From assembly GCF_036898095.1 (NCBI RefSeq), contig NC_090744.1:91317013-91381012 (forward strand): a stretch of 64,000 nucleotides of DNA, in the 5' to 3' direction. The position numbers and the translations under genes were made by a program. Positions 23,140 to 43,702 of this stretch are shown here, one piece after another. Below the pieces are notes generated by a model, which did not search any database, was not told the origin of the DNA, and saw nothing but the letters and a program-made list of their open reading frames with translations. Every line of letters begins with the position of its first letter. Positions within the stretch are counted from its first letter, which is position 1. The stretch comes from Palaemon carinicauda (lineage: Eukaryota; Arthropoda; Malacostraca; Decapoda; Palaemonidae).

Positions 23140-24110
23140 CTGCGATAGTCATCCGCAGGGGTCTACCAGGTGAAGTGGAGAGTCTTCTGTGGTTGGTGTC
23201 GTGGCAGAAATACCTCTTCCCTTGAGGCCTCTTCTCCAGCAATAACGGAGTTATTGCTTTTCGGCGGGAGGAAACTCTTTTCCGCTCTCGGCAGTGAAGC
23301 CTATTGCTCAGCCTTTCCCTGGCCTTCAGGCTGAAAGGAATAGACTTTTTCCTTATCGCTGGACCTTTCTTTGCTCATACGAAGCTGCGAACGTCCCTGC
23401 CACCAGTTGGAGTGAGACCTCCTCCATGGAGCATGGTTCGGACTCTTTAGTCCCTAAAGAGATCTTCTCAAGAACCATTACGTCAAGCCTCTGATCGTAT
23501 TCTGTCTTAGGGGACGGTGCTCTTGCTCATAGTCTCGTACGACTCCGCCCTTTCAAGAGAATAGGGGAAGGCAACATTCAGGTTCGCTCCTGAGTTGTTT
23601 TCTAGACTCAGAATCTTGGAGTCCCGGACCTTCGGTTCGACTCCTTCAAGATTTCGAGTCTCAGTTCTGTATCAGATGACTCAAACCTTCTCCTTCTTGC
23701 CAGTAAAGGAATCGAGGGGTTATCTTTGAGAACAGCTGCAGTTTGTCCTCACATGCAGCCGGTTTGGGAGCACAGGGGAGAGTCACCAGTATACCTCTTC
23801 AGCTCGGACTCAAGGATATTCATCTCTACCTGAATCCAGACCCTCCCCCGTCACGTCGCCCTACAGCACGATGCCGGATACATCGCAACGTCCCTCGCCT
23901 TCGAGTAGAACTACTCTCTGACGCAGGTGCTACAAGCTGGAGTCTGGAAGCGTCTAATGACCTTCGCAGCCCGCTTCCTGCAGGACGTGACCCACAGGAG
24001 TATCGATACGTTTCTATCGCTCTGTGGTGGCTACACAACAGCTGGTCTAACCTCAGGCTCCTTTTTGGACAGGTAGCAAAAGGTTGAGGGCATTGTTATC
24101 AGGTTTTAGT
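23140..24110 (+). pseudogene. DIRS-B tyrosine recombinase remnant
   Basis: The core-binding part is at about 23165-23300 (YQVKWRVFCGWCRGRNTSS). FAPEFVSRTQNPGVPDLRFD (about 23592-23651) matches the region after catalytic Arg in DIRS-A (FLPNFVAKTQNPAHWDPRFE). The HxxR box reads HDAG (His codon 23877-23879, Gly at 23886-23888), so the second catalytic Arg is lost. The nucleophile position is TTC, phenylalanine (23975-23977, in RFLQDVTHRSIDTF). Function is excluded. Confidence 0.7.
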
Positions 24111-24529
24111 CTGCATGAACGAAAGAAGTATGTCTGGCCCTTACTTCTTTTTTCATCGTCCCCTCTACTGGGGAAGCAGCATCCTGGTCTCTGCATAGCT
24201 GACCTCAAACCTCTGCAGGTAAACCCTGCTTCCTTGTGTTCCGAGTATTGAGTCAATACTGTCGCGTCCCCCATACCCTGACGAGGTGGTATTGGGAACG
24301 TCCTAACCCAGAGTTCCTTCTGGAACTCCAGGTCAACTGCCTAGGACAGGTCACACTTTCTTCCTTCACACACAAGCTTATGTAGGCCACACGTTTCCTT
24401 GAGGAGCAAGGAGCTTGTGAGGTGCAGTGACTCCTTTTCTCGAGTGCGACTCACTAGGATTCTGAGTCCCCGAGTAAAGCCAAAGCCAGTATGGCTGGGG
24501 AATTTCCACCCTTCCTAAGGGGTAAGTCA

Positions 24530-24615
24530 CCCAATGTAAATAGCGTGGTTTGTATTTCGGTTACGGAACAAATGACAAATTCGGAGATAATTTGTATTTT
24601 TCCTAACCATACAAA
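24530..24615 (+). repeat. DIRS-B internal complementary region
   Basis: ACCCAATGTAAATAGCGTGG onward is the complement of the left end; the part after ACAAATGACAAATTCGG is the complement of the right end. The joint falls at about 24573-24576. Confidence 0.85.
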
Positions 24616-24671
24616 CCTTAGCTATTTACACATATTTGCCCGCCAGCCCTGTCCCCCAAGTCAAGTCCTAC

Positions 24672-24882
24672 CTCTAAGTGAAGTGAGACATTTCACCGGT
24701 GTGTGAGGGAGGGAGGGGTAGCAAGCTACCCCTCCCCCTACCCCTGCTAACTAGCGCGGGGCAGGAAACCCTCGTTAAAATCTAATGGCTTGTCATTTCA
24801 GCTACGCTGAAAGTAATATCCACTGTAAATAGCTAAGGTTTGTATGGTTAGGAAAAATACAAATTATCTCCGAATTTGTCAT
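24672..24882 (+). repeat. DIRS-B right inverted terminal repeat
   Basis: Inverse of 17498-17692 in its left part; the outer part (GGTTTGTATGGTTAGG to TTTGTCAT) pairs with the internal complementary region. Confidence 0.85.
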
Positions 24883-26005
24883 ATTATTTCTACATTTTTT
24901 TATGCTAATACAGTATACAACTAGGTACACATATATACACACACAACCAAGTATGCTTCAACATATTTATTTATTGGATATTAATCTCTCCCAAAGGTTA
25001 ATATCATTTAGAACATTCTCTCCTTAGCCAACTATGACTAATTCCACTGGCTTTAATTAGTATGGAATCAACAATTTTTTTTTCGGAGTATCATTAAGTA
25101 AATAAGGTTTTTAATCAACAATTTCAAAGTTTTACGTTAATTGGCATTGCTTATTATCGAATCTACACATTCAACATATGCGAAACTTATTTTTTCCTAT
25201 TCTTATTTATATGATAAATTTGATATATGAAACTTATTTACACAATTTTTGCTTATATATGCAGCATACGTTCAATCCTGAAGGGTTACTTTTTTCCGAA
25301 AGATACATAATCGCACACATTTGTAGATGTACTCTACTCAATTTCTCCTTCATATCAACTGATATCATACATAATGGTACGGTGTTTGTCTTTGAAGTGT
25401 GTGTGTAGCGAAGATAGTGACTTTTAGAAGAATATGAAGAGGCAAGAATAAAAATGACGCTCAGAAGCAACTAGAATTAAATGGGTGTTTGTCAGGTTTC
25501 TAAAAGAACATTTGAGGTTAGATTTCTGAAGATGAGATGAGAATTTTCAAGCCCACTTTTTTTCTGCACTACTAAATGCAAAGAACTGACCAGTAATTCA
25601 AATTTGGGAGTAAAGAATTGTTTTTCTTCCAGCCAAATATCATTAATCACAATGGGTAAATTAACAATTTAACAGGCTGAAGCTAATTCATTATTCTGTA
25701 TACTGCACATATCGAAGCTGCTTAAAAGAGACAGCAGGAGACTTGAAGAAAAAAACAAATGTCTAATTGAACAGTAAGGTACAAAATCAGCAAGACACAA
25801 GTCAGATTTGAATATGGAGATGAGATTATCATCAGGAATTTACTGATAAGTATCAAATTTAGAGGAGGCTATGCAAGCCAATGCAGGAACGAAAGATGCA
25901 AGCGTAAACTTGACACAGATTAGTTACTGTATAGGATTCATTTTACAGATTCGGGGTTGTTATGTTACTGTTTCTAGATTTTTCCTGATTTAAAGGGGCC
26001 AGTTT
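24883..26005. other. Intron between DIRS-B and piggyBac, no gene seen
   Basis: A+T-rich; short ORFs on both strands lack motifs. No repeat recognised. Confidence 0.5.
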
Positions 26006-26009
26006 TTAA

Positions 26010-29000
26010 CCCTAGATAGGAAATCGTACCTGCACGTAACACTATAGGAAATCCTGTATCCATATGGAATCATTGTAGGAAAAAATAAAAAATAAAATAT
26101 ATAAACATGCTTTATTTTACCAAAACTATACAAAAGTAAAATAATAGTATTCTTGAACAAATATCACCCTCAATTATGACAATTAAACTTAACAGAATAT
26201 ATTTTTGATTTATTAGAAAAAAACTTTGATATAGAAAAGATCTTATCAATTGAGGTACTATAATGATAAAAAGACACGTCATTCAGCAAAAAAGATTTTC
26301 AAATATATAAACTAGGAACTATAAAGAATCCCCTAGGCATCTTGTTCATCCTGGGAACCACAGAAAACATTGGTCCTGGAATAAATAAAAACGGACATAT
26401 TATTATTTACACTCCAGCAGCATACACTTGAGTTTTCAGGTATGATGTTATGTTCTGGTGAATTTTATGCTTGTATATGCAATAAATTTTTTTTTTTCTA
26501 ATAACTTTGTTTCTAGTATATTTTCAATGTGTGAATGTAATAGGAAACAAATACAGTTACCTGCTACTTGATGTCCTCATCATCGTCTTCACATTTGTTG
26601 CAAATGACACTGTAGTGTCGCGGACAGATTGCCCTCACACAGTACGAGCAGTATGTCCTTGTTTGGCTAGCTGTTTTCCATTCGCAGATACTGCATCTCT
26701 TCTTCCCTGGACCTGCCTGCTGGCGCTGGGGTTCCTCATTGCTTGTGAGAGAGAAGCAGGAACGGATGAGGTGGCTGGCTGACAACTTCATCCCAGCCTG
26801 GTGCAATCTCTTTTCTGCCCAAGACTGGACCAACTCCCTGGCGAGAGTGTGCATGAAGAGGTGCCTAAATTTTGTATGACAGTTTTGCTGAAGCTTGCTA
26901 AGAATAAAGCAATTTATCACAGCAATATTTAGCATGGCATAAAACAAGCAAAGTGGCCAACTTCTGGTTTTCTGGTTGCAGCTGTACCTGGCACACATCA
27001 TGTCCAGTACATCCACTCCTCCCTTTGTTTTATTATAAAAGTGTATTGCTTCAGGTTTGTTTCTTTCGCCGATAGCAGAAGAGTTGTGCTTGGATGACAG
27101 CAGTAGCACAATTTTATCCTTTTTCGGTTTGAATGACACCATACTCACATTTTCATGGAACAGAAAGATGCTGGAATCTACTGGCCTACTGAACTTTTTC
27201 TCCACCATTATTTTAGGAACATACCCTTTCCTTTTTGAAGTCCCAATTAGGTAGGTATTCCTCTTGTACAGCTCTTTCACCAGGGACAGCGAAGTAAACC
27301 AGTTGTCCACTGTGATTGTACGGTTGCTGTCTAAGTAGGGTTCTGTAAGAGGCATAGTGTAATATTCCCCCAGTTTCCAGGAACTACTTGGGGCCGTCTG
27401 TGTTTAGCAAGGTGCACAATGCCATTTAGCATGTAACTGTTCCTAGCATCACATGCCATATTTATCTTTATGCCATATTTGGTTGGTTTGTTCGGCATAT
27501 AGTAGCGGAAAGGACACCGTCCCCTAAATCCAACCATCTGCTCATCAACAGTGATTGCATTTCCTGGCACATAATTTTTCTGACAATTATCAAGAAAACA
27601 CTCCCATGTGTTTCGCCAAGGAGCCAGCTTGTCAGTCTTAATTCTTTCATTCCGTGTGGTGTGGTCATCAAACCTGAGTGACCTCAGGAGAAAATTGAAT
27701 CTTTTTTCATTCATTGCAGAACGATATAAGGGAGACCCATGCTGTTTGCTCCACATTTCAGCAACAGTGATACGGTTATCTTGCTTTGCACCGCTCTGGA
27801 TTAGTATGCCCATTAGTGCTTTTATCTCCTCTGGGCATGTGTGTGCAACTGTTGCACTTTTGGTTTTATATTTCTGTGCCAGCATATCTATCCTCATATT
27901 TGTGTACCTTACAATGTCGGCCACCATATCTTCATCCACAAAAAGAGTGAAGAATTCACTGGGGGTGGTTGCTACTCTTGATACAGCAGTGAGGCCAGGA
28001 GTGTAGGGGAATCGTGGATTTCTTGCAGTAACTCTCCTGGGCAGAGGTCTCCTTGACCGCTTAGTTTTATCGGATGACCGACATTGTGTAGCTGATATAT
28101 GAAAAATAGTACTAGGGCATGAAGATGTATCCTGGGTTGAAGAAGGGCTAATAGTGGGAGGAGGGTTAGTCTGAACATTTGAAGGGCCAGCAGTAGGAGG
28201 AGGACTGATAGCAGGAGGAGTTGCGATGGTGGCAGTAAGAGATGACACTGGTGACATCTGGGGTTCATCAAGAATCATCATCGGCATGTCATCGATGTCA
28301 GAGTCCTCTGAATCACTGTACATGATTCGTCGTTTCCTTGGTAGTGGTGTTGAGGTAAACAGAGAATGCCGGAGCTTTTTTACCTTATGTGATGAAACAA
28401 GTCTTTGTAACTGTCATCTGGGCATATAATCACAGGCCCAGGAGGGGCATTGTGAGGTGTTATAGTTGCATGTGTTACTCCAGCATGATCAGTATTACAC
28501 TCAATAATGGTGTCAGTTTCATTACTGTCAGTCTGTAGAGGGTCTTTGTGAGGTGTTATCACTGCTTGCATGGAACCTGAAGTACCAATCTCACACTCAA
28601 TTACCTTCTGTGATTGTGAGGGCAAGGCAGCCAGCCCTAGGGGAGGGGTGGGGAGACTGAGTAATCCCATAATGAGAAATGTCACTGTCCATTCCTTCCT
28701 CATGGGTAGTGTAAAATACCCTATCAAAAGCTGAGGTATTCATCAAGGCATCTAAGTCGAACCTGGACAGTGTTCTCTTACGTTTCCTGAGCATTTTATC
28801 ACACTAAAAGAAAAAAAATCCATAATACTATATATGAAATAATGTAAGTCATGTTTCACTATGTACAAGAGCTAATAAGGCTATTACACTCTCAAAACAT
28901 AGTCATTATATTATTTACATGTGGTAAAGGCCTTTTCTGAAAAATATATTTTTTTCCATATACTATCATATTAGGAAATGCTGTGCCATTTGGATACATG

Positions 29001-29187
29001 AGTACTCACCAAGAATGGATGAAGAGGAGCAGCACGTTACACACCTTACAGTATGAAGAACTTGTGTTAAAATGCCCATCAAAGCACCAACTGAGCCAAG
29101 GAAGTATGAATTGTGGGAAAAATTTGGCGGGAAATACAAAAGTACAGGGGGAGCTGTGCCATTTGGCACGGGATTTCCTATCTAGGG
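26010..29187 (-). mobile_element. piggyBac-family DNA transposon, near full length
   Basis: The ends are exact inverted copies: CCCTAGATAGGAAATC at 26010-26025 and its complement at 29172-29187. The left flank is TTAA (26006-26009), the piggyBac target; the right flank is TATAA, a probable decayed TTAA. A minus-strand transposase fills the middle (28794-26564). A short palindrome GTGCCATTTGGCAC sits near the right end (29155-29168), with a related run at 28982. The element is 3178 bp long and lies in the putative phosphatase intron. Confidence 0.9.
26564..28794 (-). pseudogene. piggyBac transposase, frameshifted
   Basis: The reading starts at 28794 (MLRKRKRTLSRFDLDALMN) and passes through four frame segments: 28794-28600, about 28650-28380, 28323-27370 and 27365-26564. 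Catalytic Asp residues of the DDD transposase are visible: VDEQMVGFRG (Asp codon 27546-27544), TVDNWF (27307-27305) and KGGVDVLD (27013-27011). The C-terminus has a cysteine-rich zinc finger (CSICEWK, CSYCVRAICPRHY, CNKC) as in the family. It would cut and paste at TTAA sites in the nucleus. Three single-base-type shifts break it; all catalytic residues and both ends remain, so decay looks recent. Confidence 0.88.
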
Positions 29188-30182
29188 TATAACTGATTTG
29201 GCAATTAACTTCCTGGGTTAGAGATAGCCTTTTTTTAATAATAATAATAATAATACTGGGGTTTGCAAATCAACCATTGTTGTTTTTTAAGCATTATGTA
29301 TTTTAGTTTAATCATATTTTATAAAGTACAATAGCTACAAATATACTGTATGTAATTCTGCTTGCATCTAGACTTATGCTGCATTTTTCTGAAGTCCCAT
29401 ACTAAATTGGTGATAGCTTGTAACATAAAGATGAAACTGAATTAATGTAAGCGCAGATGCTGATGGTCACATCTTTTAGATGCTATATATGAGTTTAGAT
29501 CTGTTAGTGTCATATATTGCCAGGTCGACTATGAAGGTCGTTTTCAGTAGATTAATGTCATTGATGCTGAAAATTGTATCTTGATAGTGTCTGATGTACA
29601 AGGGTTTTAATTCAATTTATTGCATTAAAATCCTAAGCATTTTTAGGCTAGCATCCCAAACTTGTTGTTTGACAGTAGAATTATGCGCTGCACTACTATA
29701 GTAAGATGTCACCCCATAAGGAAAAGAATGTTATTCAATTCACTGTTGATGGTATTTTCATCTACGCACTCACTTTTCGATGTTCGTGTGATGGTTGCCT
29801 GTCAAGAAAGTAGCAGAATGGATCCTTATTAAAATGGTGTAGCTTCTTATCCTAACAATTCTCTAGGTTTTTAATTGGGTTTTTTTTTTATTCTTCTAAT
29901 GTCTTCAGAATGTGCATTGTCATTTGGAACCTTGCTAGAAATGCCATCAACTTCTACAGAATGATATGAATTATGTTTAATGGCAACTGAACTGGCTAGG
30001 GATATTTTTTCTCGCAATATCAGTATCAACAATCAGATTAAAAAGTAATGTTAGTAATGGTTGAGAAATTGCAATTAGGTAACGATGCAAAATCACCGTT
30101 GTGTTCCTCACTTGACTTTTGATGATTCTCTTCCATCTTCTCGAGTTTCATCTAGTTTTTCAGTCCCCTGTTAAATAGAAAT
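29188..30182. other. Intron, no gene seen
   Basis: A short (AAT)n run near 29240. Nothing else recognised. Confidence 0.5.
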
Positions 30183-30620
30183 TATTATTATTACTATTAT
30201 TTTTATTACTAGCTATGCTACAACCCTAGTTGGAAAAGCAAGATGCTATAAGCCCAAGGGCTCTAACAGGGATAAATAGCCCAGTGAGGAAAGGAAATGA
30301 AGTAATGAACAATTAGAATTGAATATTTTAAAAACATTAACAACATCAAAACAGATATTTCATGTATAAACTATAAAAAGACTTAGTCAGCCTGTTCAGC
30401 AATAAAATATTTGCTGCAAGTTTAAACTTTTGAATGAATAATAATTTAACTACCCAATTAGGAAGATCATTTGTGTACAGTATTGTTTAAGTGGTTGCGG
30501 TATAACTGATAGGGCTTCTGAGTGCTGTCATTTTTGTTCTACCTTGATACGAGCATTCAATAGCAAGAGTTTTACCATTTCATGGTCTGTGTATAGAAAA
30601 AGAAATTACAAAGCGTGATT
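30183..30620 (-). mobile_element. 3' end of the same LINE family as 14775-16105
   Basis: The run AGCTATGCTACAACCCTAGT and what follows align with 14800 onward, including the CTCTAACAGGGA and AGGAAAGGAAATGAA blocks and the ATT-type tail at the outer end. Only the non-coding 3' part is present, so this is a strongly 5'-truncated copy. Confidence 0.7.
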
Positions 30621-39241
<8,621 letters not shown>

Positions 39242-39560
39242 AATGAGGAAAAGGCGTTGGCCTATTGGAAACGTCATTGCTTGGCGTTCTGTTGGACAGG
39301 TAATCAAGTCCCACTCAGATTCGATAGTTTTTTTTTATAATTTTTGCAACCTCGCCATCCTTGTGAGCTGAGGATGAGGGGTTTGGGCGAGCCCATAGCA
39401 ATACCTGGTGAGTTATCAGCAGCCATTGTTTGGCCCTCTCTGGTCCTAGCTTGTGTGGAGAGGAGTTTGGGCACTGATCATGTGGGTATATGGTCAGTAT
39501 CTAGGGCATTGACCTACTAGAACACTGTCACTGTCCCTTGCCTCTGCCATTCATGAGCTA
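39242..39560 (+). mobile_element. tRNA-related SINE, decapod type
   Basis: GTTGGCCTATTGGAAACG resembles a Pol III A box context and GTAATCAAGTCC a degenerate B box 40-50 bases on. The body (CTCGCCATCCTTGTGAGCTG, then TTATCAGCAGCCATTG, then CACTGTCCCTTGCCTCTGCC) matches a SINE-like repeat I recall from decapod genomes. Recognition is from memory. The copy is diverged. Confidence 0.5.
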
Positions 39561-40736
39561 CCTTTAAACACCAGATAAAAGAAACCTTGACGGTCAGTTC
39601 ATTTTTTATTCTTACTTTTCAGTGTTATTCCCAAGTTCATTTGATGACCATGAACAACCAGTTGATTTAATTGGTCCCATTTGAACAGGAACGATCAACC
39701 AGAATCATGATAATTATGAAAGCAGGACAACGATTAGTGGAAAGGTTTTATGGATTATGGACATCATAACGAGGTAGTCCCACCAATGCACCGTACTGTA
39801 CATCACTGTGTACACTAGAGATCGCTAAAGAGTGTACAGAATCCCAACATCTCTCGGTCTCATTCATTTTCTTGACTCTGGTTTACTTCCATTCCAATTT
39901 CCCATCTTCCGGCCTCTTTAAGATTTAACTTCAGGTTGCAACTGAAGTTTTCCTTCAAGTTGCACTTCATTGCTGAAGGTCTTCTTGGCCTCACTGCTGT
40001 TGTCTAAGGCCTAAATTCAATGAATAGAAATATAATATCTTATATTTTTGAACTCTGGAAAGGAAACATCCATTATATGAATGTTGATTGTGAAAAATAA
40101 GTTACCAAGTAAGAACAACACTTACAAAGTACTGTAGATGTACTAAGATCGGAGGGCAAAATAGATTGAGAAAGAAAAAATGTGTTGTTAAGGATGGCAG
40201 AGAGTCTGAAATGGTAAAAACTGCATTTCACTAGAATTCTTTATGGAAACCTCATTGTACATTTTCAGATTAGTACAAGAAAACTTTTTCCATAAGGCTT
40301 TACAGACATACACTAAGTTGCTGTATCTAGACACTTGCTAAGAGATTTTAACGTTTTCAGTAGCTAAACTGTTGATAACCTTTCTAATATTTCATTTTTC
40401 GGTAAAACTTTAGGCTTGACCTTTTTTAACGCCATTTTTTCATTACATTTCCTTGTTAAATGACAGTAGTAAAATAATTTTTCAGCTGTAAAGCTGAACT
40501 GACGAGATGATTGTTTTGTCCAAAGTAATGAATAACTGTGTTGTATCTTACAGTACAGTTCAGATTCATTGTGTAGCGATTGGATATTTGTGGCCAATTA
40601 CTTAGATTAGACTTCCGTTGATTTCTAGAATGTTAAATTTTTGGCCTTGCCTTCTATTTTGTAAATCACTTGCCCTTACTTTTTAGTGATCGAACCCATT
40701 TTGGCAGATGTCATTGTCTTTTCCTCCTTATAATAG
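39561..40736. other. Intron, no gene seen
   Basis: A+T-rich. A pyrimidine-rich acceptor-like tract (TTTTCCTCCTTATAATAG) ends at 40736 and leads into the candidate exon. Confidence 0.45.
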
Positions 40737-40849
40737 AGAAGAAAGTACTGCACCAGATTACTTGGCTTTGTTTCAGCTGATGTGCCCAGCACCACGCCAG
40801 ATAACTGCCATTATTCGAATCTTCTTCAATGAGAAGTTGAGTAATACAG
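40737..40849 (+). CDS. Candidate cassette exon of the phosphatase gene
   Basis: The interval has an acceptor-like CTTATAATAG before 40737 and the donor ACAG/GTACGT after 40849. Entered with the two bases left over from the exon at 8475, all 37 whole codons are open (IEESTAPDYLALFQLMCPAP and on to EKLSNT), leaving one base. It has no homology I recognise. If used, it would move the exon at 43374 into a different frame. An open 113-bp stretch with two splice-like ends can occur by chance, so this is tentative. Confidence 0.22.
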
Positions 40850-43373
40850 GTACGTAGATTAGATTATTCAGACTACTCTATTGCATCCCTGTATCCATTG
40901 ATAGCAATTTGGTGATGCCTTAGTAGTCGACTGTTCCCTATCATCTGATCCTACCTGACTGTTGTTCAAAGTCTTTGAACTTTGCTGGTTTCAATTTTCA
41001 CCTTGTCGAATTTCAGATACTGTACTATGAAAGTGTATATGTTGGACTCGGTTGTCACGTAAGGTGATTTACAATAATAGCCTATGGTAGTTAGTATTGA
41101 TTTTGAATGGTGTACTGTAAATTCTCCCTCTTCAGTAGTTGAAGAATTGTGTATCATATTTCTATAGTTTTTTATATTTTTTATACATTAAAAGTATTTT
41201 TTATCAAAGAAATATTAAGATTTTTCACGTAAATATGCTTGCTTATATCCAGGTAGGGACAGAATTGCTTTATTCATTGTTAATGGAACTAAAGAATTCA
41301 TTAGTATGGAAATTGTGAAAGATATCACATGTATTCCTATTTCCATTTGCTAAATATGCTTCAAAAGAAGGGGTAGCTAGTTAAAGGTTTTTATTAAATC
41401 AAGTCGTCATATTCAGTAAATATAATAAGCAATCAAGAAAATGATTAAGTAAAAACTTCACTAGGTTTCAGTCAAAGCAGAACTTATTCTTGAATTTTTC
41501 ATATTATTGAATCTCCCATAAAGATCTTGACGTGAGACTGCCAATAGGTGCCTGCAGGAAAACGCAACTAGAAAATAGAACTTCCATAAAAGCTAATGTA
41601 TTACATTGTATTCATAACTAATCCACAAGGAATTAGTTCAGTACATGCATATAACAGTCGAGATATGGTTCAAGTTATTAAAATGTCAAAAGATTTTATT
41701 TTTAATTTGATTTTTTCAGCTGATTCCAAGCGATCAGTTGGTTTTAATTTTTGTCTATTTATATTGGTGCTCAATGCATGTTTCTGGGTGCCCTTAAAGA
41801 ATGCCTTACCTAAATTAAAGGAAAAAAAAAGAGATGTGAAAAGAAAAGTGGATCTGTAGTATGAAGGAAGCTGTAGATGTAATTTTAATATCAATAAAAA
41901 TGTCTCCAAGTTAGTCTCAAATGTTAAAGAGCTAGGTTTCAGGTTAGCAATTTTAAAATATCCTTTCTGTAAAATAAGTGATATTTCAATGCAAGTGTCT
42001 TATTTTAAATGATTCTGTTTTTATAGCTAGGAAATTACAAATCACTTTTTGAATTTATCTTTTTAATGGTCAAGTTTGTTTAGATTTTCTAGATCATCAA
42101 TAAATGTAGTAAAAAATAATGATAGAGATGTAGTTTTTGATGTAGGAGTTTGCCAATGGATTCCTAGATGATATGTTAACTATTCTGAGATATTTGAGTT
42201 ACTGAAGGGTGTACAAGTCAATGGCGTACCCCTGTATGTGCAATGAAGAGTTGAGAGAACAATAATTTATAGGAAATCTGTTGATAGCAAATGTTTCATT
42301 TATACGTTAACTATTCTGAGATATTTTAGTTACTGAAGGGTGTACAAGCCAATGGCGTACCACTGTATGTGCAATAAAGAGTTGAGAGAACAATAATTTA
42401 TAGGAAATCTGTTGATAGCAAGTGTTGCATTTATACCATCGATTACTGAAGGAGTCTGTTAATGGCTTTCAGGCTTAGTTAAGGGGAGTCTTTTCTCCAC
42501 TGGTAGACCTCCTTTTGCTATGGTCTGATACATTGAGACCCCATGTCTAGCACTAAGACTAATCTTGAACCAACCAGCCAAATAAACCTTCTAAAAGTAA
42601 AACATGGGTAAAGTAATTTTGCAATATAAACCTGAACCTTGAGAATGCTTGAATATACTGTGCAGTAAAGGTATACGTTATTATTGAGTTTACCAGTGTT
42701 TAATCTAGCTCGTCTGTGTCATGAAAGTCTTGGATTTCCCCAGGTCTAACAGTGACTCTAGTTTTGAGACTTATTTTTAGAAAGCTAACTCTTGAAATGA
42801 AGGAGTTGCATCACCATCATCATCATCCTAACTATGAAGAGATGAAATATGAAAAAAGATAAACCGCTGACAAACTGTGTCCTTATGTAGTCTTAAGTCT
42901 TCTATAGTATGCAAGTCTCCTATCAAGGGCCAAATTAGTTTTACATTGGATGTGACTTCAACTAGATGGGTACTTCATCAGATATTCAAAATTTAACCTT
43001 GTCACCAGACTTGACATCATAAGGCAGTTTAATCTGGGTAGTTGTAGTATATTTTGGTAAAATCCGTTATTAAATGCAACCCTGGACTATTAGAAATTTC
43101 AGAATTTTTGTTCACAAAGTCCTGCCCTTTTTGCTTAATTAGGAATGGCCTTATTATATAGAAAAATTAGCTGTAAATTATTGAAAAGGTAAATAATGTA
43201 AAAAGTACGTTTTGCTATTTCATTACATAATTTTTTTTTTAGTAAAACATCAGAAAAATGTATATAACTGATTATTGTACAATTTTGAAGGTTACTTGCA
43301 TACTGTACTTACAAGCCAACTATAGTGTGCTGCTCCTTACCATAGAAATGCACTTTTCTTTTTTTTTCCATAG
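40850..43373. other. Intron with a short tandem duplication
   Basis: A 131-bp tandem duplication lies at about 42175-42436. A T-rich tract with TCTTTTTTTTTCCATAG precedes 43374. Otherwise nothing is recognised. Confidence 0.5.
42175..42436 (+). repeat. 131-bp tandem duplication
   Basis: Two adjacent copies beginning GTTAACTATTCTGAGATATT, with few mismatches, suggesting a fairly recent event. Confidence 0.85.
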
Positions 43374-43452
43374 GACCAAAGACGAAAGCAAAGAAGAGGA
43401 GGAGGATGAAGAAGAGCAAAGCAATATCAAACGCAGCCGTCTTTCACACTGA
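43374..43452 (+). CDS. Ptp61F: Alternative terminal exon, soluble isoform of the phosphatase
   Basis: The acceptor is TTTTTTTTTCCATAG before 43374. The first G completes a codon started upstream (phase 2), followed by TKDESKEEEEDEEEQSNIKR and SRLSH, with a stop at 43450. The exon is phase-compatible with the donor at 8475 and with an internal GT at 8839. The latter join would give ...EARKR-TKDES..., exactly where vertebrate PTPN2 switches between its ER form and its nuclear form, whose tail is short and ends in a basic KRPRL-type stretch. Here KRSRL occupies that place. Fly Ptp61F likewise has membrane and nuclear forms. That this exon belongs to the gene is inference from phase, orientation and content. 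Confidence 0.5.
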
Positions 43453-43696
43453 TTTGACTCTGTCCGTCTTGGATCTCCATCCTTCTTGACACTCCATTAA
43501 TCATACTTAAAAAGGAAAGATGACTTAATTTTTGTGATTACAGTACAGTATATCGTTTGGAATGGTACGTTGCATTTTTAGATAAAACGAGACGTTTTAA
43601 TGCAATACAAAGACTTGTTGGTTTCAAGTAAAGGATTTTGCTTTATAATTATGATTTCTTTCCCCTGTATTTATTCTTAAGTTTTAGTTTCCTTTA

Positions 43697-43702
43697 AATA
43701 AA
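43697..43702 (+). terminator. Poly(A) signal after the soluble-form terminal exon
   Basis: AATAAA about 245 bases after the stop, similar in spacing to the signal at 9167. Confidence 0.45.

Larger units (their letters stand above)
17498..24882 (+). mobile_element. DIRS-B: full-span but decayed DIRS retrotransposon
   Basis: Both ends are present. The left repeat (17498-17692) and the right repeat (24672-24882) are inverted copies, including the palindromic-looking GGGGTAGCAAGCTACCCC. The internal complementary region (about 24530-24615) joins the complement of the left end to the complement of the right end, which fixes both borders to within a few bases. Inside, in order, are a 5' leader, gag-like remnants, RT, a 5S rRNA sequence, RNase H and methyltransferase-like remnants, and YR. 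All coding parts carry many stops and shifts. It is 7385 bp long and, if the phosphatase model holds, lies in its last intron. Confidence 0.85.

Noticed and set aside
40780..40849. Alternative start of the candidate exon at the TTTCAG before 40780
   Set aside because: Joined to the exon at 8475 it gives an immediate stop, so the acceptor at 40736 is preferred.
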